Part shown: piece after piece, positions 53,524 through 62,809 of the stretch
Layout: each line of letters starts with the position of its first letter
How positions within the stretch are numbered: position 1 is the first letter of the stretch
Source of the DNA: Acidicapsa ligni
GTDB lineage: Bacteria; Acidobacteriota; Terriglobia; Terriglobales; Acidobacteriaceae
Length of the DNA: 64,000 nucleotides
Assembly: GCF_025685655.1 (NCBI RefSeq)
Contig: NZ_JAGSYG010000002.1
Span: 806,001 to 870,000 of the forward strand
Direction of reading: 5' to 3'
Position numbers and translations under genes: made by a program
Notes under the pieces: generated by a model
Databases searched by the model: none
Seen by the model: the letters and a program-made list of their open reading frames with translations, nothing else
Told to the model about the DNA's origin: nothing

Positions 53524-56500
53524 TTAGAAGTCCAGTCGCAGGGACATCTGGATCTGGCGTGGGCTGCCAATGGTGTGAGTAACGATGCCCAGTCCCGACG
53601 GGCAGGCATAGAAGCTTGTGTTGGTTTGAGCGCCGGTCGAACAGCCGGTAGGCAATGGCGTTACGCCCGCTGTCGGGAATGCGCTGTAATCCTGGTTCTG
53701 GGATACTTCGTTTCCAGGAACATCGAAGCTGGTGGTGTTCGTGAGGTTGTAGACATCGAAGGTGAACCTCGCGCTGTACCGATCGTTGATTTTGGCAACC
53801 TTGATGAGCGAAGCGTCCGCGCGCTTTTGGAAAGCTTGACGGAAGATGTTGCGCTGGCCGGTGGTGAAGCCGGTTTCGAAGGGATCGGAGGTGGGGATAG
53901 CTCCGCCGAGACCACCGGCAGGCAAGAGAGGAAGCGTGAAGCAGGCGGGATTCAGAGCGGGCTTTCCACCGAACGGCGTCCATGCGCCGGAGGCTCCGGT
54001 CTTCGCGCTCTTCGCCGTGCATCCCTTGGCAAGGGGGACGATGGGGTTGGTGATACCGTCCGCGGTCGAGTAGTAGATGCTGCCAACGGCGCCGGAGAAG
54101 TCGATGATGCTGTAGGGCTGACCGCTCTGCAGTACGGTGAGTCCGACGAGCGACCAGCCATTGATGATTTTGCCTTCGAGCGAGTGCTTTGTGGCGAAGT
54201 CAGGAAGGCGGAAGACGTAGTTGAAGTTGATGACATGGGTGCGATCGAAGTCGGACGAACCATATCCGCTGCGCAGGTTGAGAGCGTTGTTGCCGTTGTA
54301 GAAGAGACCAAGGCCGCTCTGTTCGTCGAGGGCATGGGAGTACGTGTATGAGGCTCCGACCTGGATGCCGTGGCTCATGCGCTTTTCAACATGCGCCTGA
54401 AGTGCGTTGTAAGCATCGACACCAGCGGCGCGGTAGGAGATGGACTCAGCCGCGTAGCCCATGTAGGGAACGCGCAGATCGACGTTGCCGCCCTCATAGT
54501 TAGCCAGGTATCCGGTGCCATCCGGAAGGCTGGCGCCACCGACGTTGTAACCATAGCTGTACTTCTGCGCGTATGCGCCACCGGCAAGGGTTGGGCTGGT
54601 TGGCGAAGCGATATTCGGTTGGTTGAACGGTACGGGGATCACCTGGTGACGGCCCACGTTGCCGACATAGCCAAGTTCAATGGCCAGGTCGCTACGCGGT
54701 TGCCATTGAATGTCGAGGGTGTAGTTGATGGTGTAGGGCAGCTTGTTCTTGCGGTCATAGACACCGAGTGAGATCGGCTGTCCGTTGTTGATTACGCCGG
54801 CATCTCCTGAGCCAGTGTTCAAGATGCTGTAGGCGTTGGGAAGATACTTGCTGAGATCCGATGCCTTGGGATTGGATGGGGCGGGAAGTGGCGTGACACC
54901 GTAAGGATTCTCAAGGTTGCCGGTTTCTGCGGTGGGTGCAGAGGGAGGGCCACCGGGTGTTGCGGGCTGTCCGCCGCAGGTCGGAATGTAGCCCTCGTAA
55001 AAGGACTGGGTTGCGGTGGGGCAACTTGTGACATTGACAAAGGGGAGCTGCTGGTTGACGCCAAATGGGCCGCCGGTGACGGTGCCGATCGCGTATCCGG
55101 GCGAGAAGTAGCTGAACAGTTCACCGCGGTCGTAGTACATGCCTATGCCGGTGCGAATGACCACCTTGTCATGCAGGAATGCGGGTTGCCATGCTGCTCC
55201 GACGCGTGGAGCGATGCCCCATTGGCGACCGGTAAGAGTGGTATCGCTTACGCCTGCGGTGCCGTTGGCATTGTTTCCGGCGATGATCAGGCCGGGGTTT
55301 TCGATGGTGTCTGAGCTGACGTTATAGCAATAGGCATTCGGGTCGGTGGTGCTGCAGCTCGTGGGATTGGGGTTGGCATCGAAGTTGAAGAGACGTCCGT
55401 ATTTTTCAGTGAGGCCCGCGTCCCAGTCATAGCGCAGTCCTGCAGTGAATGAAAGTGTCGGAGTGAACTGATATTTGTCCTGCACATAGGTTCCAAGCTG
55501 GTTGGCGCGATAGTAGCGGCTGGCATCGCCCTGCAGGTAAGAGCTGACATAAAAGCCGGTGGCCGAACTGCCTGGCGTGACGTAGCCCTGGATCATCTGG
55601 CTGAAATCGTCAGTAGCAACTGTGCCGGTGCCGGTGCGCTTGTCGATGGTATTGAGTTGTGTGTAGCTGTAGTTGGCGCCGAAGCTGAGGGTGTGATGTC
55701 CGAGCGTCCAGATGGCATTGCCGGAAGGCGCGATGCGGTTTTGGAAGACGCCGGTATTGGGTGCTTGGCCCTCGGCATTCGGGCCGATATTGAGCACTGC
55801 GGAAGAAAGACCGGAGGGCTGATAGTCGCCGAGAACGTTATATACGGAGACACCGGGGAAATACTTCGATCCGAATACGTTGATCGACCCTGTGCCTGCC
55901 GAACCGCCGGGAATGGAATCGGGACCGAAAGCCTGTTCGTTGCCAGCCCAGTTCTTTTCACGCAGAAAGCCGAGAGTCTGGGTGGTGCTGAGATTCGATT
56001 TGATCGTGTACGTGTTGGTGATAGAGAAGACCTGCGCACCGGAATCGAGGTGCTCGGTAAAGCCGGGAACGCTGGAATAGGAATAGGGCGAAAGTGTTGG
56101 ATCGTGCTGGTAATAGTACTTGAGAGAAAGAGTGTCCTTGGCGGTGGCGTTGTAGTCGACGTCGGCTACGCCAAGGTCGGCGGTGAAGCGGCCGGTGCCT
56201 GGGATGAATGCGTTGTCGATGTGAGCGGCAGTAGGGGGAACTCCGTTGCGAGAGTCGTTGGGGATAAGCCACTTGCCTGGTTCGCCTGGGAGTGAAGGTG
56301 AGTTGAACAAGGCGAGAGCGGTATGGTCGATCTGGCCCGCGATGATTGGAGTGCAGCCGAAGTTTGCCTGATCCGAGGCCGTGCAAAAAGAGTTATTGGT
56401 GACATTCGCCAAAGCTGAGGCGGAGCGGTCATCGGTCAGGCCGACAGGAACGTCGAGGAGCGAGTCGCCGATCTCCTGATCCGAGACGTGCAGGTGCTGA

Positions 56501-57552
56501 TAGCCGAGGAAGGCGAAGAGCTTATCTTTGATGATTGGTCCGCCAACTGTTCCGCCAGCAATGTAGCGATGTAACTGGGGGACTTTATTGTTATCCGGAA
56601 TGTTGGGGTCTTGATTGAAGAAGAAGGGGGCAGCGTTGATCCAACTGGTGCCACGATGAACGTATGCGTTGCCGTGCAGTTGATTGGTGCCAGAAGAGGT
56701 GCTGAGATCGATATGTGCGCCGGAGGTAGAGCCCTGTGTAGCGTCATACATGGAAGCGTTGACGCGGACTTCCTCGATCGTCTCAGGGGCAGGCGTCGGG
56801 ATTGCGTTGCCGATGGACAGATAAACCGAGGCGGCGGATGGGATGACGCCACCCGCGCCCGTGCTGCTGGAGACGCCGGTGCTGTTGATGACGCGGGCCG
56901 AGCCTACCTGGCTGGTGCTCTTGCCATTAAAGAGGTTGCTGGCATCGACTCCGTTCAGCGAGAAGCTGTTGCTGGTGTCGCGTTGTCCGTTGGCCCAGAT
57001 TGGCTGGTTGCCAAGTCCGGAATTCGCGCCTGTGCCGCCGGGAAGTTCCGCACTGACGCCGGTCGACAGGATGGCGAGGCCGGTGAAGCTGCCGGTTGGC
57101 AGAGGTGCTGATTCAATCTGCGATTTTTCAAGAACGTAACCGTTGGTTGTATCGACGGCATTCAACAGTGGAGACGCTTCAACTGTGACCGTCTCGCCTT
57201 TTGCATTTCCAACCTTGAGGCTGGCGTTCAAGCTTACGGTGCGATCTGCCTGTATGGTGATGTGAGGTGTTTTCTGCACTTCGAAACCATCGGCGGTATA
57301 AGTCAGGGTATAACTTCCGATAGGTAGATTGACGATGAGATACTCACCGGAGCCATTGGATTTTACGGTGCGCGTCAGGCCTGTTTGTTCCCCTAAGACT
57401 GTTACGGCGGCATTTGGAATTACGCCGCCTGAGCCGTCTGTAACCTGGCCGGTAATGCTGCCGAGAGTCTGCTGAGCCAGCGTAGGGACAACACAGAGCA
57501 CTGCGACTGCCGAGAGTACCAGCAACCGGAAAAACGACGAAATATTTTTCAT
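53524..57552 (-). CDS. TonB-dependent receptor with carboxypeptidase-regulatory-like domain
   Basis: 1342 residues from ATG 57552, with a weak ribosome site. A signal peptide ends at PTLAQ. A beta-sandwich at about 29-110 (GSITGQVTDGSGGVIPNAAV, GSYTLTYTADGF) is the CarboxypepD_reg domain. A plug follows, with long Ser/Thr-rich loops, and then a large barrel ending QIQMSLRLDF, with the terminal Phe used by the BAM complex. Acidobacteria carry many such Oar-like receptors for large or scarce nutrients. Its place between the operon and the urate genes suggests it imports their substrate. Confidence 0.93.
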   Translation of the reverse strand: MKNISSFFRLLVLSAVAVLCVVPTLAQQTLGSITGQVTDGSGGVIPNAAVTVLGEQTGLTRTVKSNGSGEYLIVNLPIGSYTLTYTADGFEVQKTPHITIQADRTVSLNASLKVGNAKGETVTVEASPLLNAVDTTNGYVLEKSQIESAPLPTGSFTGLAILSTGVSAELPGGTGANSGLGNQPIWANGQRDTSNSFSLNGVDASNLFNGKSTSQVGSARVINSTGVSSSTGAGGVIPSAASVYLSIGNAIPTPAPETIEEVRVNASMYDATQGSTSGAHIDLSTSSGTNQLHGNAYVHRGTSWINAAPFFFNQDPNIPDNNKVPQLHRYIAGGTVGGPIIKDKLFAFLGYQHLHVSDQEIGDSLLDVPVGLTDDRSASALANVTNNSFCTASDQANFGCTPIIAGQIDHTALALFNSPSLPGEPGKWLIPNDSRNGVPPTAAHIDNAFIPGTGRFTADLGVADVDYNATAKDTLSLKYYYQHDPTLSPYSYSSVPGFTEHLDSGAQVFSITNTYTIKSNLSTTQTLGFLREKNWAGNEQAFGPDSIPGGSAGTGSINVFGSKYFPGVSVYNVLGDYQPSGLSSAVLNIGPNAEGQAPNTGVFQNRIAPSGNAIWTLGHHTLSFGANYSYTQLNTIDKRTGTGTVATDDFSQMIQGYVTPGSSATGFYVSSYLQGDASRYYRANQLGTYVQDKYQFTPTLSFTAGLRYDWDAGLTEKYGRLFNFDANPNPTSCSTTDPNAYCYNVSSDTIENPGLIIAGNNANGTAGVSDTTLTGRQWGIAPRVGAAWQPAFLHDKVVIRTGIGMYYDRGELFSYFSPGYAIGTVTGGPFGVNQQLPFVNVTSCPTATQSFYEGYIPTCGGQPATPGGPPSAPTAETGNLENPYGVTPLPAPSNPKASDLSKYLPNAYSILNTGSGDAGVINNGQPISLGVYDRKNKLPYTINYTLDIQWQPRSDLAIELGYVGNVGRHQVIPVPFNQPNIASPTSPTLAGGAYAQKYSYGYNVGGASLPDGTGYLANYEGGNVDLRVPYMGYAAESISYRAAGVDAYNALQAHVEKRMSHGIQVGASYTYSHALDEQSGLGLFYNGNNALNLRSGYGSSDFDRTHVINFNYVFRLPDFATKHSLEGKIINGWSLVGLTVLQSGQPYSIIDFSGAVGSIYYSTADGITNPIVPLAKGCTAKSAKTGASGAWTPFGGKPALNPACFTLPLLPAGGLGGAIPTSDPFETGFTTGQRNIFRQAFQKRADASLIKVAKINDRYSARFTFDVYNLTNTTSFDVPGNEVSQNQDYSAFPTAGVTPLPTGCSTGAQTNTSFYACPSGLGIVTHTIGSPRQIQMSLRLDF

Positions 57553-57843
57553 GGATGGTATCAATTGCAGGCCTCACAAAATAGGAATTTCCCACAGATC
57601 CTGAAGCACGCTTCAAAACCGTCTGTTTAGTTCAGAACCTGCTGTTGCGGCAGGTTCAAAAAAGAAGGAATGGGCTGGTGAGCAATGCTTGTTTGGTGAA
57701 TCGCTTGTGAAAATTCTTCGGGGTTATCAATACAATAACCCACCCGGAAAGAAAATCAATGGAAAATTTATCTAATTGCGTTGCCAATTGTGCGCCTAAT
57801 GTGAGAATTCTTCCGCGTGTCCCGAGGCAGGACACACCTTTAT

Positions 57844-58257
57844 TTATGGTGTGATCGTAGTGACAGGTAAAAGCGAGACATGGGCCGAAACTATCCGCCA
57901 GCCTTGAGCGAAACGCACCCAGACCTGGCTTTGTCTGCCGCGAGTCAATTTATTCTCGGTTTCGCGTTCAAATTCGAGCGTTATGCTGCCGTAATCGTTG
58001 CCAAAACTCACAATCTCCAGGCGCTTTACGGTTCGCGCCAGGTTAGTTCCCGGGCGCGCTTTGCGAAATGCCTCCAACTCCGCATCGCCGTATAGATTCT
58101 CGGTTACACCAAAGCGCATCGCATGAGGCGAAGCCCAGAACATGGCGACAAGTGTATCCACGTCATTCGTTACCAGCGCCTGTTCATACCGAGGATAGAG
58201 CGCGTGCAGCTCGGCTAATACTTCAGGACGATTGATGTCTTCCTGGAACAGGCTCAT
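57844..58257 (-). CDS. hpxZ: HpxZ/AtzH-like DUF3225 protein
   Basis: 137 residues from ATG 58257; a TTG at 58281 is possible. SnoaL/NTF2-like fold with DUF3225 features: PEVLAELHALYPRYEQALVT, LVAMFWASPHAMRFGVTENL, YGDAELEAFRKARPG and QVWVRFAQGWRIVSAHVS. In Klebsiella hpxZ lies with the oxalurate genes hpxWXY, and AtzH in Pseudomonas acts on 1,3-dicarboxyurea. An AtzE/HpxY-type amidase is 12 kb to the left, so the two may work on the same ureide. It is likely in one leftward unit with the acetamidase gene. Confidence 0.8.
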   Translation of the reverse strand: MSLFQEDINRPEVLAELHALYPRYEQALVTNDVDTLVAMFWASPHAMRFGVTENLYGDAELEAFRKARPGTNLARTVKRLEIVSFGNDYGSITLEFERETENKLTRGRQSQVWVRFAQGWRIVSAHVSLLPVTTITP

Positions 58258-58353
58258 GGAATTTGTATCTCCATTATTCAAGGTTGTTATCGAAGCAACA
58301 GCTCATCCAGTCAATTGCGCGACACTTCTTCGAGTCAGGCTCCGGGGAAGAGC

Positions 58354-59310
58354 TCAATCTCTGGGGAAGAGTTCAATCGAAGGCAGGATCTGCTTACTGA
58401 TTGCGCCGCTGACGGTGAACATAGGCTCATTTACTACCTGGCTGAGGCGTAGCTTGAGCGCCACACTGCATAGAAGATACGCGTGGATATCGCTGAAGCC
58501 CCAGCGGCTCATCAACAGATCAATCATGCGGCTGGTGGCGGCCCGAGCGGCGGCGGCAATATCTTCTCCTGACTCGACGACGACCCAGGCATCGCCGCGT
58601 GTATCCGATGCGACGGCTTCACTGGCCTCGACGATTGGGCCTGCGAGCGTCTGTTGCTTGTGCAGTTGAAAGCGTAGCGTTACATCGAGCGGGCATTCGA
58701 TGCCGTTGATGCAGACTTCGCCATCGCCCTGCGCGGCGTGTCCGTCGCCGCAACTGAAAAGAGCACCCTTGTTGTAGACGGGCAGATAGAGCCTGGAACC
58801 GGCGCAGAGTTCGCGCACATCAAGATTGCCGCCAAAGCTGCCGGGCGGACGGGTACGGAATGTGCCGTCCTCTGCGCGAGCCACGCCCATCACTCCGAGA
58901 AATGGCCGCACCGGCAGCTTTGCAGGAGTCAGGGAGCTGGTTTCATCGCCATCCAGTTGCCAGTGAAAAAGGTATGGCGTACGGAAGCGCTCTTTTAGAA
59001 AGCCGAGGCCCTCGATGATGCTGGACCAACCCCAGCCGCGATGCTGCGTCGATAGAACATCAATTTGCAGCACATCCCCTGGCTCGGCGCCATCGATCCA
59101 GACAGGCCCGGTCAATGCGTGAATTTTGCTGCGATCAATCGCGAGAAACTCATCGGCTGTCATGCCGGGATGAACCTGGCCGCCGCTGGCATCTACGCAT
59201 TCAAAGTGAACCTCGTCTCCGGGCATAATATGCAGCCGCGGTTCGAGTGTGCGGTCCCATACGGAATGTGTTGGTTCAGCGCTCAATGTATGCATGGTGT
59301 GCAAGCTCAT
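58354..59310 (-). CDS. Acetamidase/formamidase-family hydrolase
   Basis: 318 residues. The family pattern is complete: HSVWDRTLEPRLHIMPGDEV, HALTGPVWIDGAEPGDVLQI, GFLGVMG-type VRPFLGVMGVA, RTRPPGSFGGNLDVREL, LFSCGDGHAAQGDGEV and AYLLCSVALKLRLSQVV. It hydrolyses formamide or short amides to ammonia and an acid, a plausible last step of nitrogen release from ureides. The start ATGA overlaps the RidA stop, so the two are translated together. Confidence 0.93.
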   Translation of the reverse strand: MSLHTMHTLSAEPTHSVWDRTLEPRLHIMPGDEVHFECVDASGGQVHPGMTADEFLAIDRSKIHALTGPVWIDGAEPGDVLQIDVLSTQHRGWGWSSIIEGLGFLKERFRTPYLFHWQLDGDETSSLTPAKLPVRPFLGVMGVARAEDGTFRTRPPGSFGGNLDVRELCAGSRLYLPVYNKGALFSCGDGHAAQGDGEVCINGIECPLDVTLRFQLHKQQTLAGPIVEASEAVASDTRGDAWVVVESGEDIAAAARAATSRMIDLLMSRWGFSDIHAYLLCSVALKLRLSQVVNEPMFTVSGAISKQILPSIELFPRD

Positions 59311-59768
59311 CCGGCCTTGACTCGAACCGTCATTTGTATCTCTACCATTGCATTGCGAGGCAGCGCGTTTACGCCGACTGCTGCTCGTACATGCCTGCCT
59401 GCTTCTCCAAAGATCGCCACCAGTAAATCAGATGCCCCGTTAATGACAGCGGGAGAATCAGGAAATCCTGCTACGGCGTTTACGTAGCCATTCACCGAGA
59501 TAATCTCTGCGATGGCGTCGAGTGAACCCAATTCGCGCTTAAGCACGGCGAGCTGAGTTAGAGCGCAGGCCCGGGCCGCAGCATAGGCATCTTCAATATT
59601 GCGGTCTGCGCCAACTGTTCCCGTCATTACTCCATCGGGTGAAGTAGATACGACACCGGCAAGATATACGATGTCCCCAACCCGCTTAGCCGACAGATAG
59701 TTTCCACCGGGAGCGGGCAGGGTTGGCAGATTCAAACCTGATTGCGCGAGCTGTTCTTCCCTTGTCAT
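59307..59768 (-). CDS. RidA (YjgF/UK114) family protein
   Basis: 153 residues from ATG 59768; a GTG at 59786 is an alternative. RidA-like trimeric fold: GGNYLSAKRVGDIVYLAGVV, ALTQLAVLKRELGSLDAIAE, VNGYVNAVAGFPDSPAVING and GAVGVNALPRNAMVEIQM-type ending (AAVGVNALPRNAMVEIQ). Classical RidA deaminates reactive enamines; some subfamilies sit in pyrimidine and purine catabolic operons (RutC-like). It overlaps the acetamidase gene by four bases, supporting a role in ammonia release there. Confidence 0.9.
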   Translation of the reverse strand: MTREEQLAQSGLNLPTLPAPGGNYLSAKRVGDIVYLAGVVSTSPDGVMTGTVGADRNIEDAYAAARACALTQLAVLKRELGSLDAIAEIISVNGYVNAVAGFPDSPAVINGASDLLVAIFGEAGRHVRAAVGVNALPRNAMVEIQMTVRVKAG

Positions 59769-59858
59769 TTCAGTTGAATTTAGCACGTCTCGTATACCGC
59801 TTTGGAGGTCGCATCTTTTTTTCTTTTGACCTCACACTACTTCACGCTAGGATGAGCC

Positions 59859-60758
59859 ATGTATTCTTCCTGCTTGCTTGCCTGGCTTGTAATACATCTA
59901 TTCGCGGCTTTTATTCCATCGTCAAGGCCCGCGCCACTTCTATCTGATTCGGCTCACCCGCTTTTGCTGGTCTCGCGTACTTCGCCTGGAGATCTTGAGA
60001 TAGGTGGAGAACTGAGTGGTCTTCCGGCTGGGACCTTACGCTATGTGCGCTACGAAGATCTCCTGAAGCTGCCGCAGGAAACTTACACGGTTTCTGATGA
60101 TAATAACTTCAAGGGCCGAACCGAGATATCGGGTATAGCTCTTGCAACGCTTGCTAGTCTTTTCGGCAAGTCGTCGCATTCGGACCTTATCATGGCTATA
60201 TGTTATGACAAGTACAGGTCTAACTATCCGAGTGACTATGTTACTACTCATCATCCCCTGCTGGTGCTCAAGATCAACGGGCAGGAACGCGATAAGTGGC
60301 CGCTCTCTATTTACGATGGCGAACTAGGTCCATACCTTATATCGCATCCAACCTTCACTCCATCTTTCAAAGTGCTTGCGCATAAGGATGAGGCGCAGGT
60401 TCCTTTTGGCGTGACGCGGTTGGAGTTCCGAACGGAGTCGGTTGTCTTTGGTGCGATTCGCCCAACCGGAAATTGGAGCAAGGATTCGCCGGTGTGGGAA
60501 GGATATGAGATCGCTCGCCAGGACTGTTATCGGTGCCATAACATGGGGAACGAAGGCGGCAAAATGGCTGAGCGTTCGTGGCTGATTCTAGCTGCATGGG
60601 CTGCAACGGACGCTCCGCAGTTTCAACACTATATCCATAATCCACGATCGGTTATGCCTGCGGCCAAGATGCCGTTACATCCGGAGTACGATGAGCGCAC
60701 GCTGCAAGCACTGACCGAGTATTTCAAGACTTTTATGCCTGTAAGGAGCGATCGATGA
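59859..60758 (+). CDS. Cytochrome c protein with sulfite-oxidase-like N-domain
   Basis: 299 residues; AGGA lies six bases before the ATG. An N-terminal hydrophobic segment exports it. Residues 45-200 (LRYVRYEDLLKLPQETYTVS, ISGIALATLASLFG, VLKINGQERDKWPL, YLISHPTF) resemble the molybdopterin-binding SUOX fold, but the usual Cys ligand to Mo is not evident, so Mo binding is doubtful. The C-terminal part has one CxxCH haem site (DCYRCHNMGNEGG) and a distal Met near SVMPAAKMP. It may take electrons from a periplasmic or membrane dehydrogenase. A DUF2165 gene overlaps it by four bases. Confidence 0.78.
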   Translation: MYSSCLLAWLVIHLFAAFIPSSRPAPLLSDSAHPLLLVSRTSPGDLEIGGELSGLPAGTLRYVRYEDLLKLPQETYTVSDDNNFKGRTEISGIALATLASLFGKSSHSDLIMAICYDKYRSNYPSDYVTTHHPLLVLKINGQERDKWPLSIYDGELGPYLISHPTFTPSFKVLAHKDEAQVPFGVTRLEFRTESVVFGAIRPTGNWSKDSPVWEGYEIARQDCYRCHNMGNEGGKMAERSWLILAAWAATDAPQFQHYIHNPRSVMPAAKMPLHPEYDERTLQALTEYFKTFMPVRSDR

Positions 60759-61252
60759 TTACACGCATTGCAAAGATTGTATTGATTGCTGCTGTTGCAT
60801 TTTTTTATACGCTGGTTGTGCTGAATAACACTACGGATTTCGATTCAAACTACCAGTTTGTGCGGCATGTTTTATCGATGGATTCGACGTTCCCCGGCAA
60901 TCACGGCATGTGGCGCGCGCTGTTGAATCCGGCATGGCATCTGGCTTTTTATTTTTCGATCATCGCCTGGGAGATCGTGACCATGATCCTGCTCTGGATC
61001 GGGGTGGTTGCTCTCGTGCGCGCAGTGCGCAGGCCGGTAGCTGATTTCTCAATGGCCAAGCGTATCTCGATCCTTGCTCTTACTCTTGGTATGTTGATGT
61101 GGCTGGTTGCGTTTCTTACGGTCGGAGCGGAGTGGTTTCTCATGTGGCAATCGCATTTGTGGAATGGACAGGAAGCAGCTATCCGCATGTTTATCGTTCT
61201 AGGTCTGATCCTGCTTATCGTTCTGCAACCAGATCACGAAATGCAGCCCTAA
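60755..61252 (+). CDS. DUF2165 membrane protein
   Basis: 165 residues, ATGA-coupled to the cytochrome gene. Four TM helices: about 5-25, 60-92, 103-122 and 140-158. NNTTDFDSNYQFVRHVLSMD and WRALLNPAWHLAFYFSIIAWE match DUF2165, a family of unknown function found with oxidoreductases. It could anchor the cytochrome partner to the membrane. Confidence 0.85.
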   Translation: MITRIAKIVLIAAVAFFYTLVVLNNTTDFDSNYQFVRHVLSMDSTFPGNHGMWRALLNPAWHLAFYFSIIAWEIVTMILLWIGVVALVRAVRRPVADFSMAKRISILALTLGMLMWLVAFLTVGAEWFLMWQSHLWNGQEAAIRMFIVLGLILLIVLQPDHEMQP

Positions 61253-61304
61253 CTCAACAAACCTTGACTTAATCCTGATGAACGCGTTCTGTATAACTCA
61301 TGAG

Positions 61305-62720
61305 TTATGCAGAATGCCGGTCATGGATTGTCTTGCGCCGGACGACAAACAAGGTCATGCCCAGAGCCATGTAGCCGAGATAGACATAGGGAAACCAGAC
61401 AGCCGCTCCATCCGGAACCGGATACACACTGCCTACACCTGCTCCGATCATCACCAGTATCGTGATCCAGCTTACGATAACGACGAGATGCGAATGTTGT
61501 CCCAGCGCTTTATGCGCGAAGGGCAGCGCGACTGCAACCAATGCGTACGCGGTCAGAAAACCGAAGACTGAAATAGATCCGAGCCAACCGTACATGTCTG
61601 TACCGGCTACACCGCGCAAGGCCAACCCCAAAGTGACTGCAAGCATAACAATGGATGTTAGGACGACGCCTGCGCCGGGTGTTCCGAACTTCTTATGTGT
61701 GCGGCCAAAGATATCGGGAATCAATCCACTGTGCGACATGCGCAGCAGTACGCGCGATGCTGCGGTGGTACATGCGAGAACGCAGGCAAACATGCTGACA
61801 AACGCGCCGATATCAATTGCTGTTCCAAGCGGCGAAACACCGGCCTTGCGTGCGAGCACATGCAGGGGGCTTGCTGAGTCGCTCAATTTTCCAGTCTCGC
61901 CGTGAAAGCCGAGCACTTCAGAATACGAACACAGGATGAGAAATATACCCGCCAGGATTGCGCATTGAATAACTACGCGCGGGATGGTTTTGAGTGGATC
62001 GCGCGCTTCTTCGCCCAGGGTGGTAGCACTCTCAAAACCGACGAAGCTGAAGATTGCGAGTACCACTGCCGGGCCGAGCGATGAGATGGTAACTCCTTTG
62101 AGCCGTAACTGGTCCAGGTCAAAGCGAACACCGTAGTGGCTAAGCAGCAGAATCAGCACGATTGCTATTAGGCTTACGGAGATAACTTCAATCCAGAGCA
62201 TCATCTCTGCGGATAACTTCACGTCGCGATATGCGATTGCTCCTGTTCCTAAACATACAAAGGCCAGAGTTACAAATGCAGGAGGAACCGATGAGAAAAA
62301 TTGCGTCATGAGCAGGTTACCGTAATATAAAGCGCCGCCTGCTACTGAGGCGCCAGTGGCTACATACGCTATCAGGAGCGCCCATGCGGCAACTGCTCCA
62401 AGCGATGGGCTCAGTGTGTCGGCGGTGTAGGCATAGAGCGATCCAGGGGAGGACGAGAGTCGCGCGAATCTGCTGACACAAAATCCGACCAGTAACATCG
62501 CCACTGTCGCCAGTAAGTAGACGAACCATGTGCCATTCCCGGCCAGCGCAAATACGAGTGGAATAGTCAGGGAAGGAGATGTCGAGGGCGCCATGGCAGA
62601 TACGGATTGCGCTAAAGTTTCAAGTGGCGAAAGCACGCCTTTATGTAGCCCATAGCCTTTGTCTATACGGTTAACACCGTCTGCGTGATACACGTCTGCT
62701 GCTGTGCCTGTCTTCGCCAC
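61305..62720 (-). CDS. APC-family permease
   Basis: 471 residues from GTG 62720, chosen for the AGGAG site six bases before it; the open frame continues to 62792 without support. About twelve TM helices with APC features: LETLAQSVSAMAPSTSPSLT, SSSPGSLYAYTADTLSPSLG, FSFVGFESATTLGEEARDP and SHSGLIPDIFGRTHKKFGTP. APC members import amino acids, amines or, in some branches, purines and allantoin-like compounds. It lies 89 bases downstream of uricase on the same strand, so a ureide or amino-acid substrate is plausible. Confidence 0.88.
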   Translation of the reverse strand: MAKTGTAADVYHADGVNRIDKGYGLHKGVLSPLETLAQSVSAMAPSTSPSLTIPLVFALAGNGTWFVYLLATVAMLLVGFCVSRFARLSSSPGSLYAYTADTLSPSLGAVAAWALLIAYVATGASVAGGALYYGNLLMTQFFSSVPPAFVTLAFVCLGTGAIAYRDVKLSAEMMLWIEVISVSLIAIVLILLLSHYGVRFDLDQLRLKGVTISSLGPAVVLAIFSFVGFESATTLGEEARDPLKTIPRVVIQCAILAGIFLILCSYSEVLGFHGETGKLSDSASPLHVLARKAGVSPLGTAIDIGAFVSMFACVLACTTAASRVLLRMSHSGLIPDIFGRTHKKFGTPGAGVVLTSIVMLAVTLGLALRGVAGTDMYGWLGSISVFGFLTAYALVAVALPFAHKALGQHSHLVVIVSWITILVMIGAGVGSVYPVPDGAAVWFPYVYLGYMALGMTLFVVRRKTIHDRHSA

Positions 62721-62809
62721 GCACTCTCCTGATTTAAAAGAATCGTCTGGATGCCTTAGTCTGCAGCTTTCCCTGTCAGGGGTCAAGCTCAAAGATCAAC
62801 ACTTGAAGA

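Noticed and set aside
53446..54351. 301-codon plus-strand frame opposite the TonB receptor
   Set aside because: It starts inside a terminator and runs antisense to the conserved barrel; composition-driven.
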